Source: Cellulomonas denverensis
GTDB taxonomy: Bacteria; Actinomycetota; Actinomycetes; Actinomycetales; Cellulomonadaceae
NCBI RefSeq assembly: GCF_012396125.1
Contig: NZ_JAAXOX010000001.1
Location: forward strand, 682,001-746,000
Length of the DNA stretch: 64,000 nt
Direction: 5' to 3'
In this document: piece after piece, positions 17,901-26,391 of the stretch
Numbering within the stretch: position 1 is the stretch's first letter
Layout: each line of letters opens with the position of its first letter
Position numbers and translations under genes: made by a program
The notes under the pieces: generated by a model
Databases searched by the model: none
Seen by the model: only the letters and a program-made list of their open reading frames with translations
What the model was told of the DNA's origin: nothing

Positions 17901-18663
17901 CGTTCCACCAGTCGGCGGACTCCGGCACGTCGGTCTGGTCGCCCCACACCTGGGGACTGGCCGGCGGCAGGTCGGCGTACCAGTCGTAGAACGACAGCAA
18001 CGTGCCGCCGATCAGGGACAGGAACCGGGTGCCCGCGGCGAAGGACGCCATCGACATCGCCGGGATCGGGGTGAAGCCGACACAGCGGTCCGGGCCGTAG
18101 GTCTTGATCGTGTAGACGTGCGCGGCGGCCTGGATCTCCACCGCCAGGTCCCAGTCCGCCCGGACGAAGCCACCGGTGCCGCGGGCCCGCTTGTACATCG
18201 TGGCCTTGAGCGGGGACTCGACGATCTCGGCCCAGGCCAGGACCGGGTCGCCGGTGCGGCAGCGGGCGTCCAGGTACAGCTCCAGCAGCACGCCGCGGAT
18301 GTACGGGTAGCGCACCCGGCCCGGCGAGTAGGTGTACCAGCTGAACGAGGCGCCGCGCGGGCAGCCCCGGGGTTCGTACTCCGGGGAGTCCGGGCCGGTG
18401 GTCGGGTAGTCGGTCCCCTGGTGCTCCCAGGTGATCAGCCCGTCCTTGACGTAGACGTCCCAGGCGCACGACCCGGTGCAGTTGACTCCGTGTGTGGAGC
18501 GGACCACCTTGTCGTGGGACCAACGCCCGCGATAGAAGGTGTCCCAGTCGCTAGCGTCGGTGCGGATGACGGCGTGGTCGTCGGCCAGCACCTCGGTGCC
18601 GGGCAGGCGGCCGCGGGCCTGGAGCAGGGTGTGCACCAGCGGCGAGAGCGGTTCGGTGGTCAA
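14956..18663 (-). CDS. narG: Respiratory nitrate reductase alpha subunit NarG
   Basis: A 1235-residue molybdo-bis-MGD enzyme that reduces nitrate to nitrite in the cytoplasm. The FS0 cluster ligands are His58, Cys62, Cys66 and Cys101, and the Mo ligand is Asp231 in SFYDWYADLPPASPQ; all five are shifted by exactly nine residues from the E. coli enzyme. The start is a TTG at 18663 with GAGGAGC upstream, unusual for so large a gene. First gene of narGHJI-DUF6457, with only 51 bp to the divergent regulator, so promoter elements of the two must overlap. Confidence 0.96.
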   Translation of the reverse strand: MTTEPLSPLVHTLLQARGRLPGTEVLADDHAVIRTDASDWDTFYRGRWSHDKVVRSTHGVNCTGSCAWDVYVKDGLITWEHQGTDYPTTGPDSPEYEPRGCPRGASFSWYTYSPGRVRYPYIRGVLLELYLDARCRTGDPVLAWAEIVESPLKATMYKRARGTGGFVRADWDLAVEIQAAAHVYTIKTYGPDRCVGFTPIPAMSMASFAAGTRFLSLIGGTLLSFYDWYADLPPASPQVWGDQTDVPESADWWNAGYLIMWGSNVPVTRTPDAHFLTEVRYKGTKVVAVSPDYAENVKFADDWLAPAPGTDGALAQAMGHVLLSEFFRDRQVPYFESYVRRFTDAPFLVELDGSGADGVLRPGKFLTAESVPEAEGALGDHPEFRPVLLDAATGRVVVPAGTLADRWTPEGLGRWNLDLGDTDPRTTLYDAEHEGVAVRLPRFDVGDTEGGAEITRGVPAVRVGGRLVTTVLDLLMAQYGVARDGLPGQWPTGYDDAEDPSTPGWQAAITGVPVEQCVRIAREFTRNAEVTEGRSMILMGAGTNHWFHSDTIYRTFITLLTLTGCQGVNGGGWAHYVGQEKARPVTGQQHMSFALDWQRPTRHMTSTSFWYVATDQWRYEGFGADELTSPVGRGTAGSALPRTMMDCLVQAGRLGWTPSHPGFDRNPLDLCDEATAAGRTVPEHIVDELSSGRLKFAIQDPDAPHNVPRVLTTWRANLIGNSAKGNEYFIKHLLGAASALRAQEMPEDRRPTEVVWRDEAPEGKLDLLTNIDFRMTSSSLFSDIVLPAATWYEKQDISTTDMHPYVHALNAAIAPPWQARTDHEAFCLLADKVAELAEQHLGTRTDVIAAPLTTDTPDELAQPHGVVRDWSKGECAPTPGLTMPKLAVIERDYTAIGQKMRAVGPLISTAGTSVKGITLVPEQAVEELKTLNGVVTEGVAAGRPRMDTAAQLCEAILALSGTTNGSVSAAGFATLEQRVGKPLADLAEENAERRVTFADTLTGPQPVFTSHEWSGSEKGGRRYSPFVINVERDKPWHTLTGRQHFYLDHDWIAELGEQLPVYRPPLDMARHFGDPAVAAGRHEAQVTVRYLTPHSKWSMHSQFQDNPYMLALSRGGPTIWLSVADAEAAGIADNDWIEGVNRNGVVVARAVVSHRMPTGTAYMYHSKDRNIDVPKAEASGIRGGIHNALTAILIKPTHLLGGYAQLTYAFNYYGPTGNQRDELTVIRRRSQEVQY

Positions 18664-18714
18664 CGCTGCTCCTCAGGGACGAGCGGAGGCGCCGGAGGGG
18701 CGCACGAGGACGGG

Positions 18715-19425
18715 GTGACGGTGCGGAGCACGGGAAGCGACGACGAGGCGGGGCCGGGCAGCCTGGCGGGCTTCGACGGCACCACCGGCCGCAGCGACCA
18801 CGGCGGCCGCCGGACCTACCTGATCCAGCTGCTGCGCGACTCCCCCGCACCGCTGTCGGTGTCGGAGGTCGCCGAGCGGTTGGGGGCGCCGCTCAGCACG
18901 ATCCGGGTGCACCTGGAGGCCCTGGCCGACGCGGGTCTGGCGGTCCGGACCCGGGACTCGGCGGGCACCCCCGGACGCCCGCGGGTGCTCTACCGCGGCG
19001 TGCTGCCGAACCAGACCCACGAGCGGGCCCAGGGCTACCGGCTGCTGGCCGAGCAACTGGTCGGCGCGCTGGCCGAGCTGCCGGACGGCACCGAGCGGCT
19101 GACCCGGGTCGGCCGGTCCTGGGGCGAGGTGCTCGGCGCGGTCGGGCAGGCCGAGCCCACCGAGGGGCCGCTGCGCCGGCTGGTCGCGAAGCTGGACGCG
19201 CTGTGGTTCGCCCCGGAGCTGGTCGAGGCCCGGGAGGGCTCCGCCCGGCTGGTGCTGCACCACTGCCCGCTGATCGAGGTGCAGCAGGTCGCCCCGGAGG
19301 CGGTCCGGACCCTGGTGGCGGCGGTGGTCGACGGCATCGTGACCGCCCAGGGCAGCCCGCTGCGGGTGACGGAGGTGCAGTTCGACACCGGCGCCGACCG
19401 CTGCGCCGTCGAGCTGCGCGCCTGA
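18715..19425 (+). CDS. Winged-helix regulator of the COG2345 (ArsR/SufR-like) group
   Basis: A 236-residue DNA-binding protein. Residues 30-85 form a winged helix (RTYLIQLLRDSPAPLSVSEV, then STIRVHLEALADAGLAVR). The C-terminal half has the COG2345 layout, with HHCPLIEVQ and a final DRCAVEL; only two cysteines are near these points, so an iron-sulfur cluster as in SufR is possible but not shown. It is divergent from narG by 51 bp and convergent with narK, so it is the obvious candidate regulator of nitrate respiration. Start GTG 18715 has GAGGA 5 nt upstream; GTG 18721 is also possible. Confidence 0.8.
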   Translation: MTVRSTGSDDEAGPGSLAGFDGTTGRSDHGGRRTYLIQLLRDSPAPLSVSEVAERLGAPLSTIRVHLEALADAGLAVRTRDSAGTPGRPRVLYRGVLPNQTHERAQGYRLLAEQLVGALAELPDGTERLTRVGRSWGEVLGAVGQAEPTEGPLRRLVAKLDALWFAPELVEAREGSARLVLHHCPLIEVQQVAPEAVRTLVAAVVDGIVTAQGSPLRVTEVQFDTGADRCAVELRA

Positions 19426-19430
19426 GGCAC

Positions 19431-20765
19431 TCAACTGCGCGCCTCCGCGCCGGGCCGGGCGTAGAAGTGCCAGGCGATGGCGGCACACATCAGCGCATAC
19501 CCGGCGACCACGCCGAACACCACCGGGCGCGAGACGTAGTTGAAGGCCACCGAGAACAGGAACGGCCCGAAGGCGGCGATCGCGGCGGTCCAGCCGATCA
19601 CGCCACCGGCCTGCCGCGCCGGGAAGATCATCGGCATCTGCTTGAAGGTGGAGGCGTTGCCGATCCCGGCGAACAGGAAGATCAGCACCATGCCGGACAT
19701 GAACACCGCGAAGCTCGGGTCGTCGCCGCCGGTGACCTGACCCCACAGCACCAGCAGCGAGCTCAGCGCCATGCCGACGCCGGACACCACGGTCCAGATC
19801 CCGCCGCCGAACCGGTCGCACAGCGGGCCCCAGCAGATCCGGGCCAACGACCCGACGAACGCGCCCAGGAACACCCAGGTCAGCTTCCCGGCGCCGAACT
19901 GGGTCTTCAGCAACATGCCGAAGGTGCCCGCCAGCCCGGAGAACATCCCGAAGGTCATCACGTACTGCAGGGTCATCAGCCAGGTGTGCTTGTTGCCGAA
20001 GATGTCGAACTGCTGGCGCAGGTTGCTCTTGACCGGCACCGACGTGAGCATCGTCCAGGCCAGCAGCACGCCGACCACGGCGATCGGCAGGAAGATCAGG
20101 CCCGGGTTCTGCAGCCAGAGGGTCTTCTGCGTGCCGTCGTCGGTGACCGAGATCTGGCCGGCCATCCCGAACATCGAGAAGCCGATCGCCCACGGCACCA
20201 CGAACTGGACGATCGACACCCCGAAGTTGCCCAGCCCGGCCTGCAGCCCGAGCGCGGTGCCCTGCTTGGACTTGGGGAAGAAGTACGAGGTGGACGGCAT
20301 GTAGCCGGAGAACACGCCACCGCCGAGCCCGGCCGCCAGGGTCAGCCCGATCAGCAGCAGGTAGGACGGCTGGGTCGGCAGCGTCACGACCCAGGCCCAG
20401 CCGGCGAACGGGATCAGCATCAGCAGGCTGGACAGGATCAGCATCCGCCGGGTGCCCATGATCGGCGGCAGGGTCATCCAGACCAGGCGCAGAGCGCCAC
20501 CGGTCAGGCCGGGCATCGCGAGCAGCCAGTAGGACTGGCTGTCGGACAGCTCCCAGCCGGTCAGGGTGCCGAGCGAGGGGATCAGCGCACCGGGCAGGTA
20601 CCAGATCACGAAGGCGAGGGTCAGGTTCAGGGTGGTGACCCAGAGCGTCGACCAGGCGACCTTGGAGTTCCAGCGGGCCGGGTCGTTCGGGTCCCAGTCG
20701 ATCAGGTCGCGCCGACTGTCGGCGGTGACCCGGACGGCGTTGTCGGGGGAGGTGTCGGCGGTCAT
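19431..20765 (-). CDS. narK: Nitrate/nitrite transporter NarK
   Basis: A 444-residue major facilitator protein with about twelve hydrophobic segments. The two nitrate-signature regions are visible as GYMPSTSYFFPKSKQGTALG and FAGIGNASTFKQMPMIFP. It imports nitrate and/or exports nitrite for NarGHI, whose active site is inside the cell. ATG 20765 has GAGGAA 8 nt upstream. It ends 5 bp after the regulator stop on the other strand. Confidence 0.94.
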   Translation of the reverse strand: MTADTSPDNAVRVTADSRRDLIDWDPNDPARWNSKVAWSTLWVTTLNLTLAFVIWYLPGALIPSLGTLTGWELSDSQSYWLLAMPGLTGGALRLVWMTLPPIMGTRRMLILSSLLMLIPFAGWAWVVTLPTQPSYLLLIGLTLAAGLGGGVFSGYMPSTSYFFPKSKQGTALGLQAGLGNFGVSIVQFVVPWAIGFSMFGMAGQISVTDDGTQKTLWLQNPGLIFLPIAVVGVLLAWTMLTSVPVKSNLRQQFDIFGNKHTWLMTLQYVMTFGMFSGLAGTFGMLLKTQFGAGKLTWVFLGAFVGSLARICWGPLCDRFGGGIWTVVSGVGMALSSLLVLWGQVTGGDDPSFAVFMSGMVLIFLFAGIGNASTFKQMPMIFPARQAGGVIGWTAAIAAFGPFLFSVAFNYVSRPVVFGVVAGYALMCAAIAWHFYARPGAEARS

Positions 20766-20962
20766 CAGGGGTGTTCCTCGCTGGTGGGGGGCGTCGCCGT
20801 CACGGTAGGAACGGCCCCTCGCCGACTCGTGCGCCCCAAGTCCCACCGCGCCCGGGACCCCGTGCCACGCCCGGAGGAATCGCCCGGAACGCCGCCAGGG
20901 CCCCGACGGGTTGGCTCAGCGGAACCGGTCGCCGCCGACGCCGCGAACACCGGGCGGGCCGG

Positions 20963-20980
20963 CATTGACACAGCACAATG
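20963..20980. promoter_or_regulatory. FNR/CRP-like palindrome upstream of narK
   Basis: CATTG and CAATG arms with 8 bp between give the TTG-N8-CAA pattern of FNR/CRP-type sites, though the inner AT/AT bases of an FNR box are missing. A second palindrome TGTCCGGACA abuts it (20979-20988). The site is about 200 bp upstream of the narK start. The rest of the 20766-21054 gap shows nothing I can name. Confidence 0.35.
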
Positions 20981-21054
20981 TCCGGACACCCCTCTTGTCA
21001 CGATTCGATAACGAAGCGGTGGTCAGGGTTCCCTCAGTTCGGCCCGCACAGCAC

Positions 21055-21088
21055 GACGGGCCGGCTCCCCGGAGGGAACCGGCCCGTC
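21055..21088 (-). terminator. 15-bp stem-loop terminator after araA
   Basis: Arms 21055-21069 and 21074-21088 pair over 15 positions with one mismatch around a 4-nt loop (CGGA). The hairpin lies 21 nt past the araA stop on the minus strand. There is no T-run, which is common for terminators in GC-rich actinobacteria. Confidence 0.75.
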
Positions 21089-21109
21089 GGCGGTCGGTGC
21101 GGGGAGCGG

Positions 21110-22618
21110 TCAGAGCCCCTGCGCCACGCGGTAGTACACCTGGTTCCAGCGCACCTGGTCCCGGAAACCACGCCGGGTGGTGTGCTCGTCGATCACCAGC
21201 AGCTCGGTGCCCGCGATGTCGGCGAAGATCTCGAACGCGTCGATCCCGGCGGCGGTGGACATCACGGTGTGGTGCGCACCGCCGGCGGTCAGCCAGGCCT
21301 CGGCGGAGGTGGCGAAGTCCGGCCGCGGCTCCCACACCGCACGGGCCACCGGCAGGTTCGGCAGCGGCTGCGACGGCGGCACGAGGTCGACCACGTTGGC
21401 GGTCAGCCGGAACCGGTCGCGCATGTCCGCCATCGACACCACCACACCCTCACCGGGGTCGGCGTCGAAGACCATCCGCACCGGGTCCTCCTTGCCGCCG
21501 ATGCCCAGCGGGTGGATCTCGACCTTCGGGGTGCTGGTGGTCAGCGACGGGCAGACCTCCAGCATGTGCGCGCCGAGGATCTTCTCCTCGCCCGGCGTGA
21601 GGTCGTAGGTGTAGTCCTCCATCAGCGAGGCGCCACCCGGCAGGCCCTCACCCATCACCTTCGCCGCGCGGACCAGCACGGCGGTCTTCCAGTCGCCCTC
21701 GGCGCCGAAGCCGTAGCCCTTGGACATCAGCCGCTGCACCGCGATCCCCGGCAGCTGGCGCAACGCACCCAGGTCCTCGAAGTTCGTGGTGAACGCCTTC
21801 GCGCCCAGCGAGGTCAGCAGCGACTCCAGCGCCACCTCCTGGCGGGCGGCGTAGCGCAGCGAGTCGTGCCGGTCGCCGCCGCGGCGCAGCTCGGGCACCA
21901 CGTCGTACAGGTCCTCGTACTCGGCGACCACCCGGTCGATGTCGGCGTCGGCCACCGCGTCCACCGCGGCGACCAGGTCGTTCACGCCCCAGGTGTTCAC
22001 CGAGACGCCGAACCGCAGCTCGGCCTCGGTCTTGTCACCCTCGGTCACCGCGACATTGCGCATGTTGTCGCCGAACCGGGCCAGCTTCAGCTCGTGGGTG
22101 GCGGCCCACCCGGCGGCCGCGCGGACCCAGGTGCCGACCCGCTTGGTCACCGCCGGGTTGGTGGCGTGACCGACCACGGTGGTGCGCTGGGCGCCCAGCC
22201 GGGTGGCGATGTAGGCGTACTCCCGGTCGCCGTGCGCCGCCTGGTTCAGGTTCATGAAGTCCATGTCGATGCTGTCCCAGGGCAGCTCGACCCCGGCCTG
22301 GGTGTGCAGGTGCAGCAGCGGCTTGCGCAGCGCGTCCAGGCCGGCGATCCACATCTTCGCCGGGCTGAAGGTGTGCATCCAGGTGATCACGCCGAGCACC
22401 CGGTCGTCGGAGTTCGCGTCCAGCATCGCGCGGCGGATGCTCCCGGCATCCTTGAGCACCGGCTTCCAGACGATCCGCACCGGCACGTCGGCGGACTCGT
22501 CCAGGGTGCGGGCGACCGCCTGGGACTGGTCGGCGACCTGGCGCAGGGTGTCCTCGCCGTAGAGGTCCTGCGAGCCGGTGAAGAACCAGACCTCGCGGTC
22601 CGAGTAGGGCTTGGTCAT
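21110..22618 (-). CDS. araA: L-arabinose isomerase AraA
   Basis: A 502-residue enzyme that turns L-arabinose into L-ribulose. Clear marks are [20 protein letters not shown] at the N-terminus, [34 protein letters not shown] and [11 protein letters not shown], and the C-terminal GGAHHTVMS. Length is normal. It is the last gene of the leftward araB-araD-araA operon and ends at the hairpin at 21055-21088. Confidence 0.97.
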   Translation of the reverse strand: MTKPYSDREVWFFTGSQDLYGEDTLRQVADQSQAVARTLDESADVPVRIVWKPVLKDAGSIRRAMLDANSDDRVLGVITWMHTFSPAKMWIAGLDALRKPLLHLHTQAGVELPWDSIDMDFMNLNQAAHGDREYAYIATRLGAQRTTVVGHATNPAVTKRVGTWVRAAAGWAATHELKLARFGDNMRNVAVTEGDKTEAELRFGVSVNTWGVNDLVAAVDAVADADIDRVVAEYEDLYDVVPELRRGGDRHDSLRYAARQEVALESLLTSLGAKAFTTNFEDLGALRQLPGIAVQRLMSKGYGFGAEGDWKTAVLVRAAKVMGEGLPGGASLMEDYTYDLTPGEEKILGAHMLEVCPSLTTSTPKVEIHPLGIGGKEDPVRMVFDADPGEGVVVSMADMRDRFRLTANVVDLVPPSQPLPNLPVARAVWEPRPDFATSAEAWLTAGGAHHTVMSTAAGIDAFEIFADIAGTELLVIDEHTTRRGFRDQVRWNQVYYRVAQGL

Positions 22619-22630
22619 GGGTGGGGCTCC

Positions 22631-23335
22631 TTAGCGGCCGTAGACGTTCTGGTAGCGGTCGAACAGGGAGTCGACCTTGTCCTGGGGGATCGGCAGCGGG
22701 TCGCCGAGCTGCCGGGAGATGTGCACGGTGCGGGCGACCTCCTCCACCATCACGGCGGCCTTCACCGCGGCCTTGGCGTCCGGGCCGATGGTGAACGGGC
22801 CGTGGTTCTGCATCAGCACCGCCGGGCTGCGCGACCCGCGCAGGGTCTCGACGATGCCGCGGCCGATCGAGTCGTCGCCGATCAGCGCGAACGGTCCGAT
22901 CGGGATCGGGCCGCCGAACTCGTCCGCCATCATCGTCAGCACGCACGGCACCGGCTCGGCGCGGGCGGCCCAGGCGGTGGCGTAGGTCGAGTGGGTGTGC
23001 ACGACCCCGCCGACCTCCGGCATGTGCCGGTACACGTAGGCGTGCGCGGCGGTGTCGCTGGACGGCGAACGGTCACCGTCCACCAGGGTGCCGTCCAGGT
23101 CGCAGACCACCATCGACTCCGGGGTCAGCTCGTCGTAGGTCACCCCGGACGGCTTGATCACCAGCAGATCGGCCTCCGACGGCCCGGCCGGATCCACCTG
23201 CACCCGCTGGGAGACGTTCCCCGCGGTCCAGACGATCAGGCCCCACCGGGGCAGTTCGGCGTGCAGGCGGGCGACCACCTCACGGGTGGCGGCGACGGCC
23301 TCGCGGACGTGCTCGGGATAGTCGGTCAGCGGCAT
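22631..23335 (-). CDS. araD: L-ribulose-5-phosphate 4-epimerase AraD
   Basis: A 234-residue class II aldolase-type epimerase that converts L-ribulose-5-phosphate to D-xylulose-5-phosphate. It shows TAGNVSQRV, IKPSGVTYDEL, the metal-binding VVHTHSTYATAWAA and VLMQNHGPFTIG, all characteristic. ATG 23335 has GGAGAT upstream; longer in-frame readings were not used. Middle gene of the ara operon. Confidence 0.95.
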   Translation of the reverse strand: MPLTDYPEHVREAVAATREVVARLHAELPRWGLIVWTAGNVSQRVQVDPAGPSEADLLVIKPSGVTYDELTPESMVVCDLDGTLVDGDRSPSSDTAAHAYVYRHMPEVGGVVHTHSTYATAWAARAEPVPCVLTMMADEFGGPIPIGPFALIGDDSIGRGIVETLRGSRSPAVLMQNHGPFTIGPDAKAAVKAAVMVEEVARTVHISRQLGDPLPIPQDKVDSLFDRYQNVYGR

Positions 23336-23375
23336 GGGATCTCCAGGTGCTGCGGTGGGGTCGGTCGGCGGCTGG

Positions 23376-24914
23376 TCAGAGGGCGTCGGCGGCGGCCCGC
23401 TCGGCGGCGAGCCCGGCGCGGTAGCGGTCGAGGTAGGTGGCGTAGCCCGCAACGTCGACGGGGTCCGGGTCGGTGACGTCCAGCCGGGCGGCGCCGAACA
23501 CCCGGTCGGTCAGGTAGTCCTGCAACGAGGCACCCTCGCCCTGGCCCTGGTAGGCGGCCAGCACGGCGATGCCCCACGCGCCACCCTCCGCGGCGGTCTC
23601 CCCCACCGCCACCGGGGCACCGATCGCGGCGGCGAGCAGGCGCTGGGCCACCCCGGCGGTCCGGAACAGGCCACCGTGGGCGAACATGCTGTCGATCGCC
23701 ACGCCCTCCCCAGCCAGCACCTGCATGCCCAGGCTCAGGGTGCCGAACACCCCGGCGATCTGGGTCCGGGCGAAGTTCGCCAGGTTCAGCGTGCTGTCCG
23801 GGGTGCGGACCACCATCGGGCGGCCCTCGGTCAGCCCGGCGATCGGCTCACCGGACAGGTGGTTGTAGGCGATCAGGCCGCCACCGTCCGGCTCCCCGTC
23901 CAGCGCGGCGCGGAACAGCACGCCGTAGACATCGTCCGGGTCCATCGGGTGACCCGCCGACGCGGCGAACTGCCCGAAGACCTCCGCCCAGGCGCCCAGC
24001 TCGGAGGCGCCGTTGTTGCAGTGCACCATCGCCACCAGGTCGCCGGCCGGGGTGGTCACCAGGTCCAGCTCGTGGTGCACCTCGGACAGCGGCTGCTCCA
24101 GCACCACCATCGCGAAGATCGAGGTCCCGGCGCTCACGTTGCCGGTGCGCGGGGCGACCGAGTTGGTGGCGACCATGCCGGTGCCGGCGTCACCCTCCGG
24201 CGGGGCGAGCGGGATGCCGGCGGACAGCGTGCCGCTGGGGTCCAGCAGTGCCGCGCCCTCGGCGGTCAGGGTGCCCGCGTCCTGCCCGGCGACCAGCACC
24301 CGGGGGAACAGAGTGGTGATGTCGGCCTGGGTATACGCGGCGGCCATCGTGGCGTCGTAGTCGTGGGTAGCCGGGTCGATCGGGAACATGCCGGAGGCGT
24401 CGCCGACCCCGAGCACCTTGCGACCGGTCAGCTGCCAGTGCACGTAGCCGGCCAGCGTGGTGACGAAGTCCAGCTGCGGCACGTGCGGCTCGGCATCCAG
24501 GATCGCCTGGTGCAGGTGGGCGACCGACCAGCGCAGCGGAATGTTGGTGCCGAACAGCTCGGTCAGCTCCGCGGCGGCCGGGCCGGTGTTGGTGTTGCGC
24601 CAGGTCCGGAACGGCACCAGCAGCCGGTCGTCGGCGTCGAAGGCCAGGTAGCCGTGCATCATCGCGGAGATGCCCAGGCCGGAGATGCCGGTGACCGGGA
24701 CGCCCTTGCGTGCGGCGTCGGCGAACAGGTCGGCGATCGCGGCGCGCAGCCCGGCCCACACGTCGTCCAGGGCGTAGGTCCACAGCCGGTCGACGAACTG
24801 GTTCTCCCAGGCGTGCGAGCCGGTGGCCAGCGGGGTGTGGTCGGCGCCGATCAGACAGGCCTTGATCCGGGTGGAGCCGAGCTCGATGCCCAGCCAGGTG
24901 GTGTCCTGCGCCAT
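23376..24914 (-). CDS. araB: L-ribulokinase AraB (FGGY family)
   Basis: A 512-residue FGGY kinase. The N-terminal GIELGSTRIKACLI is the phosphate-binding motif; GISAMMHGYLAFD, SVAHLHQAILD, GTSIFAMVVLEQ and the C-terminal AHGGLFRTAGVAQRLLAAAI fit the family. The setting between an operator and araD-araA gives it the ribulokinase role; by sequence alone it also resembles xylulokinases. ATG 24914 follows GGAGGAACC; the ATG 15 bases earlier overlaps that site and was rejected as the start. Confidence 0.92.
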   Translation of the reverse strand: MAQDTTWLGIELGSTRIKACLIGADHTPLATGSHAWENQFVDRLWTYALDDVWAGLRAAIADLFADAARKGVPVTGISGLGISAMMHGYLAFDADDRLLVPFRTWRNTNTGPAAAELTELFGTNIPLRWSVAHLHQAILDAEPHVPQLDFVTTLAGYVHWQLTGRKVLGVGDASGMFPIDPATHDYDATMAAAYTQADITTLFPRVLVAGQDAGTLTAEGAALLDPSGTLSAGIPLAPPEGDAGTGMVATNSVAPRTGNVSAGTSIFAMVVLEQPLSEVHHELDLVTTPAGDLVAMVHCNNGASELGAWAEVFGQFAASAGHPMDPDDVYGVLFRAALDGEPDGGGLIAYNHLSGEPIAGLTEGRPMVVRTPDSTLNLANFARTQIAGVFGTLSLGMQVLAGEGVAIDSMFAHGGLFRTAGVAQRLLAAAIGAPVAVGETAAEGGAWGIAVLAAYQGQGEGASLQDYLTDRVFGAARLDVTDPDPVDVAGYATYLDRYRAGLAAERAAADAL

Positions 24915-24997
24915 CGCGGGTTCCTCCATCGGGTCGGGGCCGGTGCCGGGTGCGGCGCCGGGCAGCGACCACCGGCGGACGCCGATGGCCTGGGGTT

Positions 24998-25015
24998 CAT
25001 GTTAACGCTCACATG
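24998..25015. promoter_or_regulatory. LacI-family operator upstream of araB
   Basis: CATGTTAACGCTCACATG is an imperfect palindrome (14 of 18 positions symmetric) of the kind bound by LacI-family proteins. It lies 84 bp upstream of the araB start and 330 bp from the LacI-type gene, which is the likely binder. Its right half is shared with 1585-1594 near chvE. Confidence 0.65.
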
Positions 25016-25116
25016 GGGCCGCCGTCGAGGGGGCGGCGCGCAGGGCCGGGGCGCCGAGGCCCGCCCCGGGCACCACTCGCGACTCCCGGGCACCGCTCGC
25101 GACTTCCTGGGCACGC

Positions 25117-25178
25117 CACGAATGCGGAGAACCTGTCGCCCGAATCGCCTGAACCGCAGCAGGTTCTCCGCACTCGTG
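25117..25178. repeat. Interspersed palindrome, type A (copy A1)
   Basis: Arms 25117-25135 and 25160-25178 are complementary over 19 positions with one G-T pair (core GCGGAGAACCTG). The 24-nt loop contains CGCCCGAATCGCC, which is also conserved in the copies at 35422 and 58721. It is followed after one base by type B copy B1. Downstream of the LacI gene it could act as a terminator. Confidence 0.8.
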
Positions 25179-25179
25179 C

Positions 25180-25241
25180 GCCGAGGGCGCACTTGGCGTT
25201 GGCCCAAGGGGCGCGCGACCAACGCGAACTGCGCCCTCGGC
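25180..25241. repeat. Interspersed palindrome, type B (copy B1)
   Basis: Arms 25180-25202 and 25219-25241 match in 21 of 23 positions. The core GCCGAGGGCGCA / TGCGCCCTCGGC recurs at 27283 and 58806. With A1 it forms a composite A+B element in the araB-lacI gap (24915-25346). I see nothing else in that gap except the operator. Confidence 0.8.
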
Positions 25242-25346
25242 AGCGGGTGGGGGCTGGCGCGGCGCGGGTCGGTGGTGATCGACACAACGCGGGTCAGGGG
25301 CGCGCCCGGGGCGGCGCAGCGCGGGTCAGGTATGACGCTGCGCGGG

Positions 25347-26384
25347 TCAGGGGTGGGGTGGGGCGGTGCTGGCGCGCAGGACGACGGTGGCAGGGAGCGT
25401 GAGGTCGGCGACCGGGGTGCCGGCGAGCGAGTCGACCAGCGCCGCCACCGCCGCGCGGCCGAGGGCGGCGAAATCCTGGCGCACGGTCGTCAGCGGCGGG
25501 GTGTAGAACCCGGCGCCGACCTCGTCGTCGAAGCCGGTGACCGACAGCCGCCCGGGCACGTCGATGCCCTGTTCCCAGCAGGCGCGCAGCACCCCGAGCG
25601 CCAGCTGGTCGTTCGCCGCCAGGATCGCGGTGGGCAGGCCGTCGGCGATCAGGCGCAGGGCGGCGCGGTAACCGGAGTCGGCGGACCAGTCGCAGAGCAC
25701 CGGCTCCGGGACGGTGAGCCCGGCGGCCGAGGACTCCTCCCGCCAGCCGGTGAGCCGGTCGCGGGCGTCGAACCAGTCCTGCGGGCCGGCCAGGTGCACG
25801 ATCTCCCGGTGACCGAGCCCGACCAGGTGGCGGACCAGGTCACGGGCACCGGCCCGCTGGTCCACACCGACGCTCACCAGCCGGTGCGCGGGGTCGTGGC
25901 TGCGGGTGTCGTCCAGCCCGGCGCCGGAGGTCACCATCACCGTGGGCACCGGGGCGGCGAAGGCGTTCACGGCCTCCGCGACGTCCACCTGCGGCGCGAT
26001 GATCGCCACGCCCTCGACGCCCTGGTCCATGAAGTGGTCGAGGGCGGCGCGCAGGGTGTCCGGCTCGAAGTGGTCGACGGCGGCGACGCTGACGTAGTAG
26101 CCCACCTCGCGGGCGGCACGCTCCACGCCGAGCAGGGTGGAGGCGGGGCCGTGGTGACCGGTCGCCGAGGTCAGGACGCCCAGAGCACCGGACCGGCGGG
26201 TGACCAGTGCCCGGGCGGCACTGTTGCGCCGGTAGCCGAGCTCGGCGATCGCGGCGAGCACCCGCTCGCGGGTCTGCGGGCGCACGCTCGGGTGGGCGTT
26301 CAGCACCCGGGACACCGTCTGGTGCGACACCCCGGCCAGGGCGGCGACGTCACTCATCGCCGGCGGCCGGGGATGGGCGTTCAT
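25347..26384 (-). CDS. LacI-family transcriptional regulator, probable arabinose regulator
   Basis: A 345-residue regulator. The N-terminal helix-turn-helix is MSDVAALAGVSHQTVSRVLN (residues 10-29) with the hinge GYRRNSAARALVTRRSGALG. The rest is a sugar-binding periplasmic-protein-like domain (GVAIIAPQVDV, DWFDARDRLTGW, ILAANDQLALGVLRACWEQG, VTGFDDE). It lies upstream of araBDA on the same strand, with the operator at 24998 in between. Start ATG 26384 has a weak ribosome site but is 7 bp after the proC stop, so it may rely on proC translation. Confidence 0.9.
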   Translation of the reverse strand: MNAHPRPPAMSDVAALAGVSHQTVSRVLNAHPSVRPQTRERVLAAIAELGYRRNSAARALVTRRSGALGVLTSATGHHGPASTLLGVERAAREVGYYVSVAAVDHFEPDTLRAALDHFMDQGVEGVAIIAPQVDVAEAVNAFAAPVPTVMVTSGAGLDDTRSHDPAHRLVSVGVDQRAGARDLVRHLVGLGHREIVHLAGPQDWFDARDRLTGWREESSAAGLTVPEPVLCDWSADSGYRAALRLIADGLPTAILAANDQLALGVLRACWEQGIDVPGRLSVTGFDDEVGAGFYTPPLTTVRQDFAALGRAAVAALVDSLAGTPVADLTLPATVVLRASTAPPHP

Positions 26385-26391
26385 GGCGGTC

